DNA from: Roseovarius nanhaiticus
GTDB taxonomy: Bacteria; Pseudomonadota; Alphaproteobacteria; Rhodobacterales; Rhodobacteraceae
Assembly: GCF_900156535.1 (NCBI RefSeq)
Contig: NZ_FTNV01000001.1
Span: 1,116,001 to 1,180,000, forward strand
DNA length: 64,000 nucleotides
Direction: 5' to 3'
The notes under the pieces are model-generated. The model saw only the letters and a list, made by a program, of their open reading frames with translations, was not told the origin of the DNA and did no database searches. The first letter of the stretch is position 1. The number at the start of each line of letters is the position of its first letter. A program made the translations under genes and the position numbers. Of the stretch, positions 8,778-18,248 are shown piece by piece.

Positions 8778-10199
8778 TCAGCCGCCCGATCCGCCCACGG
8801 TCAGCCCGCCGATCATCAAGGTCGGCTGGCCCACGCCCACCGGCACCCACTGGCCCGCCTTGCCGCAATTACCCATACCGGGGTCCAGCGCCATGTCATT
8901 GCCGATGGCCCGGATCTGTTGAAGCGCGGTCGCGCCGTCGCCGATCAGGGTCGCACCCTTGACGGGTGCGCCGACGACGCCGTCCTTGACGCGGTAAGCC
9001 TCGGTGCAGCTGAAGACGAACTTGCCGTTGGTGATGTCGACCTGCCCGCCGCCGAAGCCGACGGCATAGATCCCGTCTTTGAGGTCCGCCACGATATCGT
9101 CCGGCGCTGCATCGCCGCCCAGCATGTAGGTGTTCGTCATGCGCGGCATCGGCACGTGGGCATAGCTTTCGCGGCGCCCGTTGCCCGTGGGCTCGACGCC
9201 CATCAGGCGCGCGTTCTGGCGGTCCTGCATGTAGCCCACCAATATACCATCCTCTATCAGGACGTTGCGGTGCGAGGGCGTGCCTTCGTCGTCAATCGAG
9301 ATGCTACCGCGCCGGTCTGGTATGGTGCCGTCATCCAGCACGGTCACGCCCGGCGCCGCGATCCGCTGGCCCATCAGGCCCGCGAAGGCCGAGGCGCCCT
9401 TGCGGTTGAAATCCCCTTCAAGGCCATGCCCGATCGCCTCATGCAGCAGGATGCCGGGCCAGCCGGGCCCGAGCACAACATCCATCACGCCGGCGGGCGC
9501 AGACTCGGCGCGCAGGTTGACCAGCGCGATGCGCAGCGCCTCGCGCGCCTTGCCCTGCCAGCCTTCGGGCGCGATCAGACCGTCGAGGCCCACGCGGCCG
9601 CCGCCTCCAGCCGTGCCTTGCTCGCGGCGGCCATCTTCTTCGACGATGACGGACACGTTGACACGGGTCATCGGGCGCACGTCGCGCAGGTGGGTGCCAT
9701 CGGGGCGCAGTATCTCGACTTCCTGGCAGGAGGCCGAGATGACCGCGGTGACCTGCACCACCCGCGGGTCCAGATCGCGGGCGAAGGCGTCGATCTCGCG
9801 CAGGGTCTCGATCTTGACCGGAAAGGCCGCGCCGGCGATGGGATCGACATCCGTGTAAAGGTGCCGGTTCGTGGCCTGCGGGGCAGGGGCCATGATGCCG
9901 CCGCCATCGCCGACGGCCAGCCGCGCGGTATCCACCGCACGGCCAAGCGCCGCGTCACTTATGTCCGAGCTATGGGCATATCCAACCGCCTCGCCGCGCA
10001 CGGCGCGCAGGCCGAATCCCTCGCCTGCATCATAGCTGGCCGTCTTGACCCGCCCGTCATCGAAAACCAGAGCCTCGCTGCGCGCACGCTCGAAGAACAG
10101 CTCGCCGTCGTCGGCGCCCGCGGTGGCGCGCCTCAGGTGGGACAACGCCGCATCCTTGTCCAGATTGTCCTCGAAGGGGCGAAAGGGGCTGCCGGTCAT
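8778..10199 (-). CDS. tldD: Metalloprotease TldD
   Basis: TldD forms a heterodimeric zinc protease with TldE (PmbA) that degrades unfolded peptides and matures some antibacterial peptides and toxins. The 473-residue protein is full length. The metal site HEAIGHGLEGDFNRKG (about residues 253-268) is intact, including the HExxxH arrangement specific to TldD. No tldE/pmbA gene is in the window, which is usual because the two are often unlinked. It is divergent from the cytochrome oxidase genes; the FNR box at 10328 lies 129 bp upstream of its start, so it could in principle respond to the same signal. Confidence 0.95.
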   Translation of the reverse strand: MTGSPFRPFEDNLDKDAALSHLRRATAGADDGELFFERARSEALVFDDGRVKTASYDAGEGFGLRAVRGEAVGYAHSSDISDAALGRAVDTARLAVGDGGGIMAPAPQATNRHLYTDVDPIAGAAFPVKIETLREIDAFARDLDPRVVQVTAVISASCQEVEILRPDGTHLRDVRPMTRVNVSVIVEEDGRREQGTAGGGGRVGLDGLIAPEGWQGKAREALRIALVNLRAESAPAGVMDVVLGPGWPGILLHEAIGHGLEGDFNRKGASAFAGLMGQRIAAPGVTVLDDGTIPDRRGSISIDDEGTPSHRNVLIEDGILVGYMQDRQNARLMGVEPTGNGRRESYAHVPMPRMTNTYMLGGDAAPDDIVADLKDGIYAVGFGGGQVDITNGKFVFSCTEAYRVKDGVVGAPVKGATLIGDGATALQQIRAIGNDMALDPGMGNCGKAGQWVPVGVGQPTLMIGGLTVGGSGG

Positions 10200-10327
10200 G
10201 GGGTTTTTCCTACTACTAAAGGCATGGGCCGGAAAAACCGGCGCCGCGCACTATGTCTGACGTATTGGCCGCGCCAACGTGGCCGATTTGGAAAAGGTCC
10301 GACCGCGGCGACGCTGCGCCCGCTTTT

Positions 10328-10341
10328 TTGATCTAAATCAA
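10328..10341. promoter_or_regulatory. Perfect FNR/FnrL box upstream of ctaC
   Basis: TTGAT-CTAA-ATCAA matches the FNR/FnrL consensus TTGAT-N4-ATCAA exactly. It lies 149 bp before the ctaC start and 129 bp before the divergent tldD start. FNR proteins bind such sites when oxygen is low, so control of the aa3 oxidase genes (most likely repression) is inferred; the transcription start is unknown. Confidence 0.8.
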
Positions 10342-10489
10342 GCAAAGCGTCTGTTTGCCGCAACCGTCAATCTTGTCTCACCCGAAGATATATGTTTTTA
10401 ACAGCGCCAGATACAACGGGGCCGGTCCCCGGCAGGACGGCGCGGCGCCCGCGCAACGATATATCCGCTTCAACCGATCAAGGTGCCTT

Positions 10490-11365
10490 ATGCGATACAT
10501 TTCTTCTTTGCTTGCCACGATGGCAGCCTTTACTGCCCTTCCCGCGCTGGCGCAGGACAATCTCGAGATCGTGGGCAAGCCGACGCAGGGCGGTATCGGT
10601 TTTCAGCCCGCCGCAACCGAGCTGGCAAGCGATCTGCAGTGGCTGGACGGGATGGTCCTGGTCATCATCACGGCCATCACGGTCCTGGTGACCGGCCTGA
10701 TGCTCTATGCGATCGTGCGTTTCAACCGCAAGGCCAACCCCAACCCGGCCAAGTTCACGCACAATTCGCCGGTCGAGGTCGCCTGGACCGTGGTCCCGAT
10801 CATGATCCTGGTCTTCATCGGGGCCTTTTCGCTGCCCGTCCTGTTCAAGCAGCAGGAAATTCCCGAGGCGGATATCAACATCAAGGTGACCGGCTACCAG
10901 TGGTACTGGGGCTATGAGTACACCGATCACGATTTCGGCTTCCAAAGCTTCATGATCGGCAGCGGCAAGATCCTGAATGACGAAGTCATCGCAGAGCTGC
11001 AGGAGGCAGGCTACTCGAAGGATGAGTTCAAGCTGGCCACCGACACCGCCGTTGTCGTGCCCGTGGGCAAGACCGTGGTGATGCAGGTCACCGGCGCGGA
11101 CGTGATCCACAGCTGGACCATTCCTGCCTTTGGGGTGAAGCAGGACGCCGTTCCCGGCCGCCTTGCGCAGCTTTGGTTCAAGGCCGAGCGCGAAGGCGTC
11201 TATTTCGGCCAGTGCAGCGAGCTGTGCGGCGCCGATCACGCCTATATGCCGATCACGGTCAAGGTCGTCAGCCAGGAGGCCTATGACCAGTGGCTTGAAG
11301 GCGCGATCGAAGAGTTCGCAGGCCTGCCCGTGCAGGAGAGCTACAAGGTCGCGTCGGCGCAATAA
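10490..11365 (+). CDS. ctaC: Cytochrome c oxidase subunit II (aa3 type)
   Basis: Carries the CuA centre that takes electrons from cytochrome c. The start [11 protein letters not shown] with AAGG upstream gives a cleavable signal peptide (ALPALAQ); the in-frame stretch back to 10355 is untranslated leader. Two transmembrane helices follow, then the periplasmic cupredoxin domain. CuA ligands are visible: His in DVIHSW (about 207) and [14 protein letters not shown] with C242, C246, H250 and M253. It is the first gene of ctaC-ctaB-small ORF-ctaG-ctaE. The large subunit I gene is not in this window, which is usual in Rhodobacteraceae. Confidence 0.97.
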   Translation: MRYISSLLATMAAFTALPALAQDNLEIVGKPTQGGIGFQPAATELASDLQWLDGMVLVIITAITVLVTGLMLYAIVRFNRKANPNPAKFTHNSPVEVAWTVVPIMILVFIGAFSLPVLFKQQEIPEADINIKVTGYQWYWGYEYTDHDFGFQSFMIGSGKILNDEVIAELQEAGYSKDEFKLATDTAVVVPVGKTVVMQVTGADVIHSWTIPAFGVKQDAVPGRLAQLWFKAEREGVYFGQCSELCGADHAYMPITVKVVSQEAYDQWLEGAIEEFAGLPVQESYKVASAQ

Positions 11366-11477
11366 TTGCCCTAGCGGCACCGCATTTCGCCCGTCCCGCG
11401 CAATCGGGGCGGGCGGATGTCATACGATCCCATCCTGAAGGGCCGCGCGGTTGCGCCGCCCGCGACCGGAGTTCGAC

Positions 11478-12467
11478 ATGAGCGACGCAAGCCTCAACGC
11501 AAGCCAATCGCAGACGGGCACCGCCCAGCCGCAGGATGCCGGATTTTCTGACTTCGTCGCGCTGCTGAAGCCGCGCGTGATGTCGCTGGTCGTCTTTACC
11601 GCATTGGTTGGCCTTCTGGCCGCGCCCGTGGGCGTGCATCCGGTGGTCGGGTTTACCGCGATCCTCTTTATCGCCATCGGCGGCGGGGCATCGGGCGCGC
11701 TGAATATGTGGTGGGACGCTGACATCGACCGCATCATGAAGCGCACGCGCAAGCGGCCCATCCCCTCGGGGCGCATCACCGAAGGCGAGGCGTTCGGCTT
11801 TGGCATCGCGCTGTCGGCGATTTCGGTCATCATGCTGGGCCTCGCGACCAACATGGTTGCGGCGGGCCTTTTGGCCTTCACCATCTTTTTCTACGTCGTG
11901 ATCTATTCGATGTGGCTCAAGCGGTGGACACCGCAGAACATCGTCATCGGCGGTGCCGCAGGCGCCTTTCCCCCGATGATCGGCTGGGCCGCGGCAACTG
12001 GCGGTGTCAGCATCGAATCGGTCCTGATGTTCGCGCTGATCTTCATGTGGACGCCGCCGCATTTCTGGGCTCTCGCGCTCTTCATGAAGTCGGATTACGA
12101 CGAGGCGGGCGTGCCCATGCTGACCTCGACCCATGGTCGCCGCGTTACACGCAACCATATCCTGGCCTATACGGTGCTACTGGTGCCGGTGTCCTTCGCG
12201 CTGCTGGCAACGTCTATCGGTGGTCCGGCCTATCTGATCGCGGCGGTAGCTCTGAATGCGCTCTTCCTGCGCGGGGCTTGGCGTATCTGGCGCCGGGACG
12301 AAACGGCGGCCGAGGCCGATCACTACCGCGTCGAAAAGAAGGTCTTCAAGCATTCGCTTTACTATCTCTTTGGCCTCTTCACCGCGATTCTCATTGACGC
12401 GTCCCTGCGCGGCATGGGCGTTATCGTCGACGGCGGCCTGATGCCGCTGGCAGGTTGGGGCATCTGA
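11478..12467 (+). CDS. ctaB: Protoheme IX farnesyltransferase (heme O synthase)
   Basis: Integral membrane prenyltransferase that adds a farnesyl group to protoheme, the first step to heme A for the aa3 oxidase. The protein has many hydrophobic helices and the UbiA-family Asp motif in [19 protein letters not shown] (about residues 76-94), plus a second acidic site near [13 protein letters not shown]. The start at 11478 (MSDASLNAS) has GGAG seven bases upstream. The stop overlaps the start of the next small gene by one base (TGATG), indicating coupling. Confidence 0.96.
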   Translation: MSDASLNASQSQTGTAQPQDAGFSDFVALLKPRVMSLVVFTALVGLLAAPVGVHPVVGFTAILFIAIGGGASGALNMWWDADIDRIMKRTRKRPIPSGRITEGEAFGFGIALSAISVIMLGLATNMVAAGLLAFTIFFYVVIYSMWLKRWTPQNIVIGGAAGAFPPMIGWAAATGGVSIESVLMFALIFMWTPPHFWALALFMKSDYDEAGVPMLTSTHGRRVTRNHILAYTVLLVPVSFALLATSIGGPAYLIAAVALNALFLRGAWRIWRRDETAAEADHYRVEKKVFKHSLYYLFGLFTAILIDASLRGMGVIVDGGLMPLAGWGI

Positions 12468-12643
12468 TGGCATTTTTCCGCAAAAGCCACGAGATGCACA
12501 GCCGCAGGTTCAGTCGCAACCTCGGTCTTGGCGTTGTTCTGGCAGCATTTGTCGCATTGGTTTTCGGCCTGACCGTTGCCAAGGTAAGCCAAGATGAGTT
12601 CGTGATCCCCGATACCGCGAAGGGAGCTGGATATGGCGACTGA
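12467..12643 (+). CDS. Small membrane protein of the oxidase operon (CoxF-like)
   Basis: A 58-residue protein starting [14 protein letters not shown] with a basic N-terminus and one transmembrane helix (about residues 20-38). Its start shares one base with the ctaB stop and its end overlaps the ctaG start by 11 bases, so it is translated as part of the operon. Alphaproteobacterial oxidase operons commonly carry such a short ORF between ctaB and ctaG, sometimes annotated CoxF or a small assembly protein. A role in oxidase assembly is inferred from position only. Confidence 0.75.
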   Translation: MAFFRKSHEMHSRRFSRNLGLGVVLAAFVALVFGLTVAKVSQDEFVIPDTAKGAGYGD

Positions 12644-13268
12644 CAACGAAAACGAAAAGGGCGCGGACATGCCCAGAACGCGCGGTGAGCGCCCCAAAAG
12701 CATGCGCAAGACCGTGTTGCAGCTGGTGGGCGTGGTCGTCACCATGGGCGCGCTGGCATGGGCCTCTGTGCCGTTCTACGACTGGTTCTGCCGCGTCACC
12801 GGCTTTGGCGGTGTGACTGGCGTCGCGCAGGGCGACTCGGATGTCATTCTGGACGAGACGATCAAGGTGCGCTTCGACGGCAGCCTGTCGCGCGACATGG
12901 CATGGTCGTTCAAGCCTATGCAGGTCGAGATGGAAGTCCGCATCGGCGAGACCGGGCTGGCCTTCTACGAGGCCTATAATCCGACGGACCGCCCGATCGC
13001 CGGTCAGGCGTCGTATAACGTGACGCCTTACGAGGCCGGCGGCTTTTTCGAAAAGATCGAGTGCTTTTGCTTTACCGAGCAGGTGTTGCAGCCAGGCGAA
13101 CGGGTCGAGATGCCCGTAACCTTCTTTGTCGACCCCGAGATCGTCAATGACCGCGACGCAAAGTACACGCACACCATCACCCTGTCGTACACATTCTACG
13201 AGATCGACCTGCCCGAGCAGCAGGCGGCACTTGCGAATGACGCGGAAACCGGTAGAACCGTGAACTGA
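12633..13268 (+). CDS. ctaG: Cytochrome c oxidase assembly protein CtaG/Cox11
   Basis: Copper chaperone that delivers copper to the CuB site of subunit I. One N-terminal transmembrane helix ([19 protein letters not shown]) anchors a periplasmic beta-barrel domain. The copper-binding motif is IECFCFTEQ with C144 and C146, and the conserved [13 protein letters not shown] follows the helix. Length 211 residues, normal for the family. It overlaps the small ORF before it and is followed by ctaE after 71 bp. Confidence 0.96.
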   Translation: MATDNENEKGADMPRTRGERPKSMRKTVLQLVGVVVTMGALAWASVPFYDWFCRVTGFGGVTGVAQGDSDVILDETIKVRFDGSLSRDMAWSFKPMQVEMEVRIGETGLAFYEAYNPTDRPIAGQASYNVTPYEAGGFFEKIECFCFTEQVLQPGERVEMPVTFFVDPEIVNDRDAKYTHTITLSYTFYEIDLPEQQAALANDAETGRTVN

Positions 13269-13339
13269 CACGGCCCGCCCGGCGCCCGCACGGGGCAAGG
13301 CGCCGCCCAATGACAAGCCCGACCACGAGGGAGCCCGAT

Positions 13340-14152
13340 ATGGCACATGAAAAGAACCACGACTACCACATCCTGACTCCCTCTATATGGCCCTTTCTAG
13401 GCGCGGTCGCGGGCTTCATCATGCTGTTCGGCGCAGTGCTTTGGATGTCGCCTGCCGTCGAGAACAACCAGCCTTGGGTGTTCTTGATCGGCTTTGTCGG
13501 CGTTCTTTACGTCATGTATGGCTGGTGGGCTGAAACGGTGGCCGAAAACCAGGCTGGCGATCATACGCCGGTCGTGCGCATCGGCCTGCGGTATGGCTTC
13601 ATCATGTTCATCATGTCCGAAGTCATGTTCTTCGCCGCGTGGTTCTGGAGCTTTTTCAAGCACGCCATGTATCCGATGGGCGAGCTGTCGCCCGGCATTG
13701 ATGGCGTCTGGCCACCCGCTGGTATCGAGACGTTCGATCCTTGGCACCTGCCGCTGATCAACACGCTGATCCTCCTGTGCTCGGGTGCTGCCGCGACATG
13801 GGCGCACCACGCGCTGGTCCATGAGAACAACCGCGAGGACATGAAAAAGGGACTGCTTCTGGCCGTGGCCCTGGGCCTCATCTTCACCGGTTTCCAGGCT
13901 TATGAATACAGCCACGCCGCCTTTGGCTTCTCCGGCAATATCTACGGCGCCAACTTCTTCATGGCGACAGGCTTTCACGGCGCGCATGTCATCATCGGCA
14001 CGATTTTCCTCTTCATCTGCTACCTGCGCACGGTCAAGGGTCACTTCACCCCCGAAAACCATGTCGGCTTCGAGGCGGCGGCCTGGTACTGGCACTTCGT
14101 CGACGTCGTCTGGCTCTTCCTCTTTGCCGCGGTTTACATCTGGGGACAGTAA
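13340..14152 (+). CDS. ctaE: Cytochrome c oxidase subunit III
   Basis: Seven-helix membrane subunit that stabilises the oxidase and its proton uptake. The start [18 protein letters not shown] has GGAG at proper spacing and is preferred over the upstream in-frame ATG at 13310. Typical sequence blocks are seen: [20 protein letters not shown], the [14 protein letters not shown] helix and the terminal [18 protein letters not shown]. It ends the oxidase block proper and is followed by a hairpin terminator at 14170. Confidence 0.97.
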   Translation: MAHEKNHDYHILTPSIWPFLGAVAGFIMLFGAVLWMSPAVENNQPWVFLIGFVGVLYVMYGWWAETVAENQAGDHTPVVRIGLRYGFIMFIMSEVMFFAAWFWSFFKHAMYPMGELSPGIDGVWPPAGIETFDPWHLPLINTLILLCSGAAATWAHHALVHENNREDMKKGLLLAVALGLIFTGFQAYEYSHAAFGFSGNIYGANFFMATGFHGAHVIIGTIFLFICYLRTVKGHFTPENHVGFEAAAWYWHFVDVVWLFLFAAVYIWGQ

Positions 14153-14168
14153 AAGCAGGGCGATATGC

Positions 14169-14189
14169 GGATTTTTGAGTAAAAATCCG
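14169..14189. terminator. Hairpin after ctaE
   Basis: Arms CGGATTTTT and AAAAATCCG flank a 4-base loop about 16 bp after the ctaE stop. It resembles the AGATTTTTC/GAAAAATCT hairpin at 23202, so it is probably a recurrent terminator type in this genome. A short GCC-TTC-GGC hairpin and a GAGTATTT repeat follow at once. Confidence 0.6.
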
Positions 14190-14202
14190 ACGCCTTCGGC
14201 GA

Positions 14203-14224
14203 GAGTATTTTTGGAACAGTGAAA
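14203..14224 (+). repeat. GAGTATTT...GAACARTGAAA intergenic motif, copy 1
   Basis: A 22-base sequence reading GAGTATTTTTG then GAACAGTGAAA, preceded by a CGCC-TTC-GGCG mini-hairpin. Two further copies are at 40462-40483 (minus strand) and 45389-45410. It lies in the short gap between ctaE and surf1. Confidence 0.7.
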
Positions 14225-14272
14225 ATGCGGGGGGATGGACCTCCCGCATTTTGCCTTTTGAAGCGGGGTGTC

Positions 14273-14962
14273 ATGCGGCGGATTCTGGTGCCTTTGTTGA
14301 TTGGTGTGGTCGGTGCCGGCATCCTGATCGGCCTCGGCGTCTGGCAGGTGCAGCGCCTGGCCTGGAAAGAAAATATTCTTGCGACGATCGACGCGCGCCT
14401 GTCGGCGGCGCCGGTCGATCTGCCCGAAACCCTTGATCCTGAAGATGACAAATATTTGCCAGTAAGGGTGTCCGGCACGTTGGAGCCGGACGCTCTGCAC
14501 GTTCTAGTGGGGGCCAAAGATCTTGGCGCAGGCTATCGCCTGATCCAGCCACTGGTCCTGGACGGCGGACGCCGGATCATGGTGGACCGGGGTCTGATTC
14601 CGCTCGACGCCAAAGCGGCGGTGCGTGAAACCGGTGAGGTGGGTCTTGTCGGCAATCTGCACTGGCCGGACGAGATCGACGGGTACACGCCCGAGCCGGA
14701 CATCGCGCGCGGCATATGGTTTGCCCGCGACGTGCCTGCCATGGCAAATGCGCTGGGGACCGAGCCGGTACTCGTAGTGGTGCGCCGGCAGGAGGCGGGA
14801 CCGCAAAGCGACGAGATTACCGCATTGCCGGTGGACACCGCTGCAATTTCGAACAATCACCTGCAATATGCGATCACCTGGTTTTCCCTTGCCGCGATCT
14901 GGCTGACGATGACCGGGTATCTGATCTGGCGCGTGACGCGCCGGCAAGAGACGGAAGGCTGA
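14273..14962 (+). CDS. surf1: SURF1-family cytochrome oxidase biogenesis protein
   Basis: Assembly factor for heme-copper oxidase, thought to assist heme a handling. The 229-residue protein starts MRRILVPLLIGVVGAGILIGLGVWQVQRL, one N-terminal helix with the conserved GxWQxxRxxWK pattern of the family, and ends with a second helix (ITWFSLAAIWLTMTGYLIW); the periplasmic loop lies between them. The upstream ATG at 14219 would read through the terminator region and is rejected. It lies only 3 bp from thrC, so the two are probably cotranscribed. Confidence 0.93.
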   Translation: MRRILVPLLIGVVGAGILIGLGVWQVQRLAWKENILATIDARLSAAPVDLPETLDPEDDKYLPVRVSGTLEPDALHVLVGAKDLGAGYRLIQPLVLDGGRRIMVDRGLIPLDAKAAVRETGEVGLVGNLHWPDEIDGYTPEPDIARGIWFARDVPAMANALGTEPVLVVVRRQEAGPQSDEITALPVDTAAISNNHLQYAITWFSLAAIWLTMTGYLIWRVTRRQETEG

Positions 14963-14965
14963 GCG

Positions 14966-16354
14966 ATGAAATACGTATCCACGCGGGGACAGGCCCCGAT
15001 CCTGAGCTTCGAGGAAGCGATGCTGACGGGCCTCGCACGCGATGGCGGGCTGTATCTGCCCGAGAGCATTCCGCAGATGAGCCATGCGGATATCGCCGCG
15101 CTGGCGGGCCTCAGTTATGAGGAGGTCGCGTTTCGCGTGATGCGCCCCTTCATCGGCGATGCCTTCACCGATACCGAATTTCAGGACATCATCGCGCGCA
15201 GTTACGCGGGCTTTGCCCATGCGGCGCGCGCGCCGTTGGTGCAGCTGGCGCCGGGCCATCACCTGTTAGAGCTGTTCCACGGCCCCACGCTCGCGTTCAA
15301 GGATTTCGCGATGCAGCTGATCGGCCAGCTGTTCGAGGCGTCGCTTACGCGCAGCGGCAGCCGCGTTTGTATCGTTGGCGCGACAAGCGGCGATACGGGT
15401 TCGGCCGCGATCGACGCGTTTCGTGGGCTCGAGGCGGTCGACGTCTTTATCCTTTACCCGCATGGCCGCGTCAGCGAAGTGCAGCGCCGCCAGATGAGCA
15501 CGCCCTCCGAGGCCAATGTGCATGCGCTGGCGATGGAGGGGCATTTCGACGATTGCCAAGCCCGCGTGAAGGACATGTTCAACGATTTCGAGTTCCGCGA
15601 TGCGGTCGGTCTTGCGGGTGTCAACTCGATCAACTGGGCGCGGGTGCTGGCGCAAGTGGTTTATTACTTCACTTCCGCCGTTGCGCTCGGCGCGCCGCAC
15701 CGCAAGGTCAGCTTCACCGTGCCGACTGGCAATTTCGGCGATATCTTTGCGGGATACATTGCCAAGCGGATGGGCCTGCCTATCGACAAGTTGGTGGTGG
15801 CGACGAACCAGAACGACATCCTGCATCGCTGCCTCAGTCAGGGTGACTACACCCCCGATGGCGTTATCCCCTCGATCAGCCCGTCGATGGATATTCAGGT
15901 ATCCTCGAATTTCGAGCGCGCCCTCTTCGAGGCCTATGGCCGCGATGGCGCCGCCGTCGCGCAGTTGATGGACGAGCTGAAATCGGGCGGCTTTACCGTC
16001 AGCCAGGGCGCGCTCGAGGCGCTGCGCGAGAGCTTCTCGTCCGGCCGCTGCGACGAGGATCAGACCCGCGCCGCGATCAAGCGGACATGGGACGAAACAG
16101 GCGAGCTTCTCTGCCCGCACAGCGCCATCGGCGTGCATGTGGCCGAGGCGCATCTTGACCCCGACGTACCGATAATCACGCTGGCCACGGCGCATCCTGC
16201 CAAGTTCCCGGCGGCGGTCGAGGAGGCCAGCGGCCAGCACCCCCCCTTGCCGAGCCATATGGCGGACCTTTATGACCGCGAGGAACGCATTACCGAGGTG
16301 CCCAACGATCTGGGTGCCATCGAATCCCTGATCAAAGAACGGACCGCGCATTGA
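14966..16354 (+). CDS. thrC: Threonine synthase
   Basis: PLP enzyme converting O-phosphohomoserine to threonine. The protein begins MKYVSTRGQAPILSFEEAM with GLARDGGLYLPE and the PLP lysine in GPTLAFKDFAMQ (K112). The phosphate-binding GATSGDTGSAAIDAF and TGNFGDIFAGYIAKRMG blocks are present. At 462 residues it matches the long proteobacterial and fungal form. The stop overlaps the TTG start of the M16 peptidase gene (TTGA). The link of oxidase assembly genes to thrC is conserved in Rhodobacteraceae, probably through shared transcription and not function. Confidence 0.96.
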   Translation: MKYVSTRGQAPILSFEEAMLTGLARDGGLYLPESIPQMSHADIAALAGLSYEEVAFRVMRPFIGDAFTDTEFQDIIARSYAGFAHAARAPLVQLAPGHHLLELFHGPTLAFKDFAMQLIGQLFEASLTRSGSRVCIVGATSGDTGSAAIDAFRGLEAVDVFILYPHGRVSEVQRRQMSTPSEANVHALAMEGHFDDCQARVKDMFNDFEFRDAVGLAGVNSINWARVLAQVVYYFTSAVALGAPHRKVSFTVPTGNFGDIFAGYIAKRMGLPIDKLVVATNQNDILHRCLSQGDYTPDGVIPSISPSMDIQVSSNFERALFEAYGRDGAAVAQLMDELKSGGFTVSQGALEALRESFSSGRCDEDQTRAAIKRTWDETGELLCPHSAIGVHVAEAHLDPDVPIITLATAHPAKFPAAVEEASGQHPPLPSHMADLYDREERITEVPNDLGAIESLIKERTAH

Positions 16355-17613
16355 GCGTCAATCTCACCACACTTCCTAACGGCTTTCGCATCGTGACCGA
16401 GAACATGCCGGGGCTGCAATCGGCGGCCATCGGCGTCTGGGTTCTGGCCGGCGCGCGAAATGAGCTGCCGCAGCAGAACGGCATCGCCCATTTCCTCGAG
16501 CATATGGCCTTCAAGGGCACCGGGCGCCGTAACGCGCTGCAGATCGCCGAGGCGATCGAGGATGTGGGCGGCTATATCAACGCCTATACCAGCCGCGAAG
16601 TGACCGCCTATTACGCGCGGGTGCTGAAAGAGGACGTCCCGCTGGCGCTGGACGTCGTGGGGGATATCCTGCGCAATTCGGTCTTTGACGTGGCCGAGAT
16701 CGAGACGGAGCGCGGCGTTATCCTGCAGGAGATCGGACAGGCGCTGGATACGCCGGACGACATCATCTTCGACTGGCTGCAGGAGAAAGCCTATCCCGAT
16801 CACCCCCTTGGCCGCGCCATTTTGGGCCAGCACGAGGGTGTTGCGCGGTTCAGCCGTGATGATCTGACCGGCTTTGTCGATCAGCATTACAACCCTGGCC
16901 AGATGGTGCTGTCTGCGGCGGGCGCGGTGAATCACGACGCGCTGGTCAAGGCAGCCGAGGCGATGTTCGGCGACATGACCCCCAAGGAAGTGCAGGTCGC
17001 GCCCCGCGCGCAGTTCCGCGGCGGCGAGAGCCGGACCGTCAAGGTGCTGGAGCAGGCGCATATGGCGCTGGCCTTCGAATCGCCCGACTACGGCGATCCG
17101 GCCATTCACGCGGCGCAGATCTATTCCACCGCGCTGGGCGGCAGCATGTCCTCACGCCTTTTTCAGGAGATCCGCGAGAAGCGGGGCCTGTGCTACACCA
17201 TCTACGCGCAGGCGGGCGCCTATGCCGATACGGGCATGATGACGATCTATGCGGGCACCTCGGGCGATTCGATGGCGGGCCTCGCCGAGATCACCATCGA
17301 CGAGATGAAGCGCGCCGCAAGCGACATGCGCCCCGACGAGATCGAGCGCGCGCGCGCCCAGATGAAGGCGGGACTTCTGATGGGTCTGGAAAGCCCGTCG
17401 AACCGGGCCGAGCGTCTGGCGCGGATGATCCAGATATGGGGCCGCGTGCCCGGCGTCGAGGAGGTGGTCGAGAAGATTGACGCCGTGACGCTGGCCGACG
17501 TGCGCGCCATTGCCGAGCAGACGGCGTCCCGTGCGCCTGCTGCGCTGGCCCTTTATGGCCCGGTCGAGGATGCGCCGTCGCTGGAGACCCTGCAAACCCG
17601 GCGCGCCGCGTGA
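16351..17613 (+). CDS. M16-family zinc peptidase (processing-peptidase type)
   Basis: Related to the mitochondrial processing peptidase beta subunit and to bacterial PqqL-like enzymes. The inverted zinc motif HFLEH (H47, E50, H51) is intact, with the distal Glu in the ETERGVILQEIG region. C-terminal M16 features such as GGSMSSRLFQEIREKRGLCYTIYA are present. It starts with TTG overlapping the thrC stop, which marks translational coupling; no ATG gives a better N-terminus because MSVNLTTLPNGFRIV aligns with family starts. Natural substrates in bacteria are poorly known. Confidence 0.93.
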   Translation: MSVNLTTLPNGFRIVTENMPGLQSAAIGVWVLAGARNELPQQNGIAHFLEHMAFKGTGRRNALQIAEAIEDVGGYINAYTSREVTAYYARVLKEDVPLALDVVGDILRNSVFDVAEIETERGVILQEIGQALDTPDDIIFDWLQEKAYPDHPLGRAILGQHEGVARFSRDDLTGFVDQHYNPGQMVLSAAGAVNHDALVKAAEAMFGDMTPKEVQVAPRAQFRGGESRTVKVLEQAHMALAFESPDYGDPAIHAAQIYSTALGGSMSSRLFQEIREKRGLCYTIYAQAGAYADTGMMTIYAGTSGDSMAGLAEITIDEMKRAASDMRPDEIERARAQMKAGLLMGLESPSNRAERLARMIQIWGRVPGVEEVVEKIDAVTLADVRAIAEQTASRAPAALALYGPVEDAPSLETLQTRRAA

Positions 17614-18200
17614 TGCTGCTGACGCGGCGCAAAATCCGGATCGAGACCGAGCGGATGAGCCTGCGCCAGCCGGTGATGACCGACTTTCGCGACTGGTCGC
17701 ATCTGCGCCGCAACAGTGCCGACTTCCTCACCCCGTGGGAGCCGACTTGGGCCGCCGACCATCTGTCGCGCAAGGGGTTTACCAATCGCGTCTACTGGGC
17801 GCAGCGCAGCATTGCCGGGGGCACCGCACTGCCGCTCTTTTTGATCCGCCGCGAGGATGAACGCCTGATCGGCGCGATCACGCTGGACAATATCCGGCGC
17901 GGGCCCAGCCAGTCAGGGACGCTGGGCTATTGGATCGGCGAGGATTACGCGCGCCAAGGCTATATGCGCGAGGCGATTCCGGCGGTTGTGCATTATGCTT
18001 TCGACCGGCTGGACCTCAGCCGGATCGAGGCGGCGTGCCTGCCCTCCAACACCGCCTCGCGCGGTCTTTTGGAAAAATCCGGCTTCAAATACGAGGGCGT
18101 CGCGCAAAGCTATCTGCAGATCGGCGGGCGCTGGCGCACCCATGTGCTTTATGCCGCGCTGCGTAGCGACAGGCGCGGGCGTAGCGACGCAGGTCTCTAA
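17613..18200 (+). CDS. GNAT N-acetyltransferase (RimJ/RimL-like)
   Basis: Likely acetylates an N-terminal amino group of a ribosomal or other protein using acetyl-CoA. The sequence has the RimJ pattern: RMSLRQPVMTDFRDWSHLR near the start, GTLGYWIGEDYARQGYMREAI (acetyl-CoA loop) and ASRGLLEKSGFKYEGVA at the end of the fold. Its ATG at 17613 shares one base with the M16 stop; a GTG one codon earlier is also possible. Substrate not determinable. Confidence 0.88.
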   Translation: MLLTRRKIRIETERMSLRQPVMTDFRDWSHLRRNSADFLTPWEPTWAADHLSRKGFTNRVYWAQRSIAGGTALPLFLIRREDERLIGAITLDNIRRGPSQSGTLGYWIGEDYARQGYMREAIPAVVHYAFDRLDLSRIEAACLPSNTASRGLLEKSGFKYEGVAQSYLQIGGRWRTHVLYAALRSDRRGRSDAGL

Positions 18201-18248
18201 GCGGCTTTTGCCATTTCCGGCGCGCTCCCCCGGCGCTAGATTACCCGC

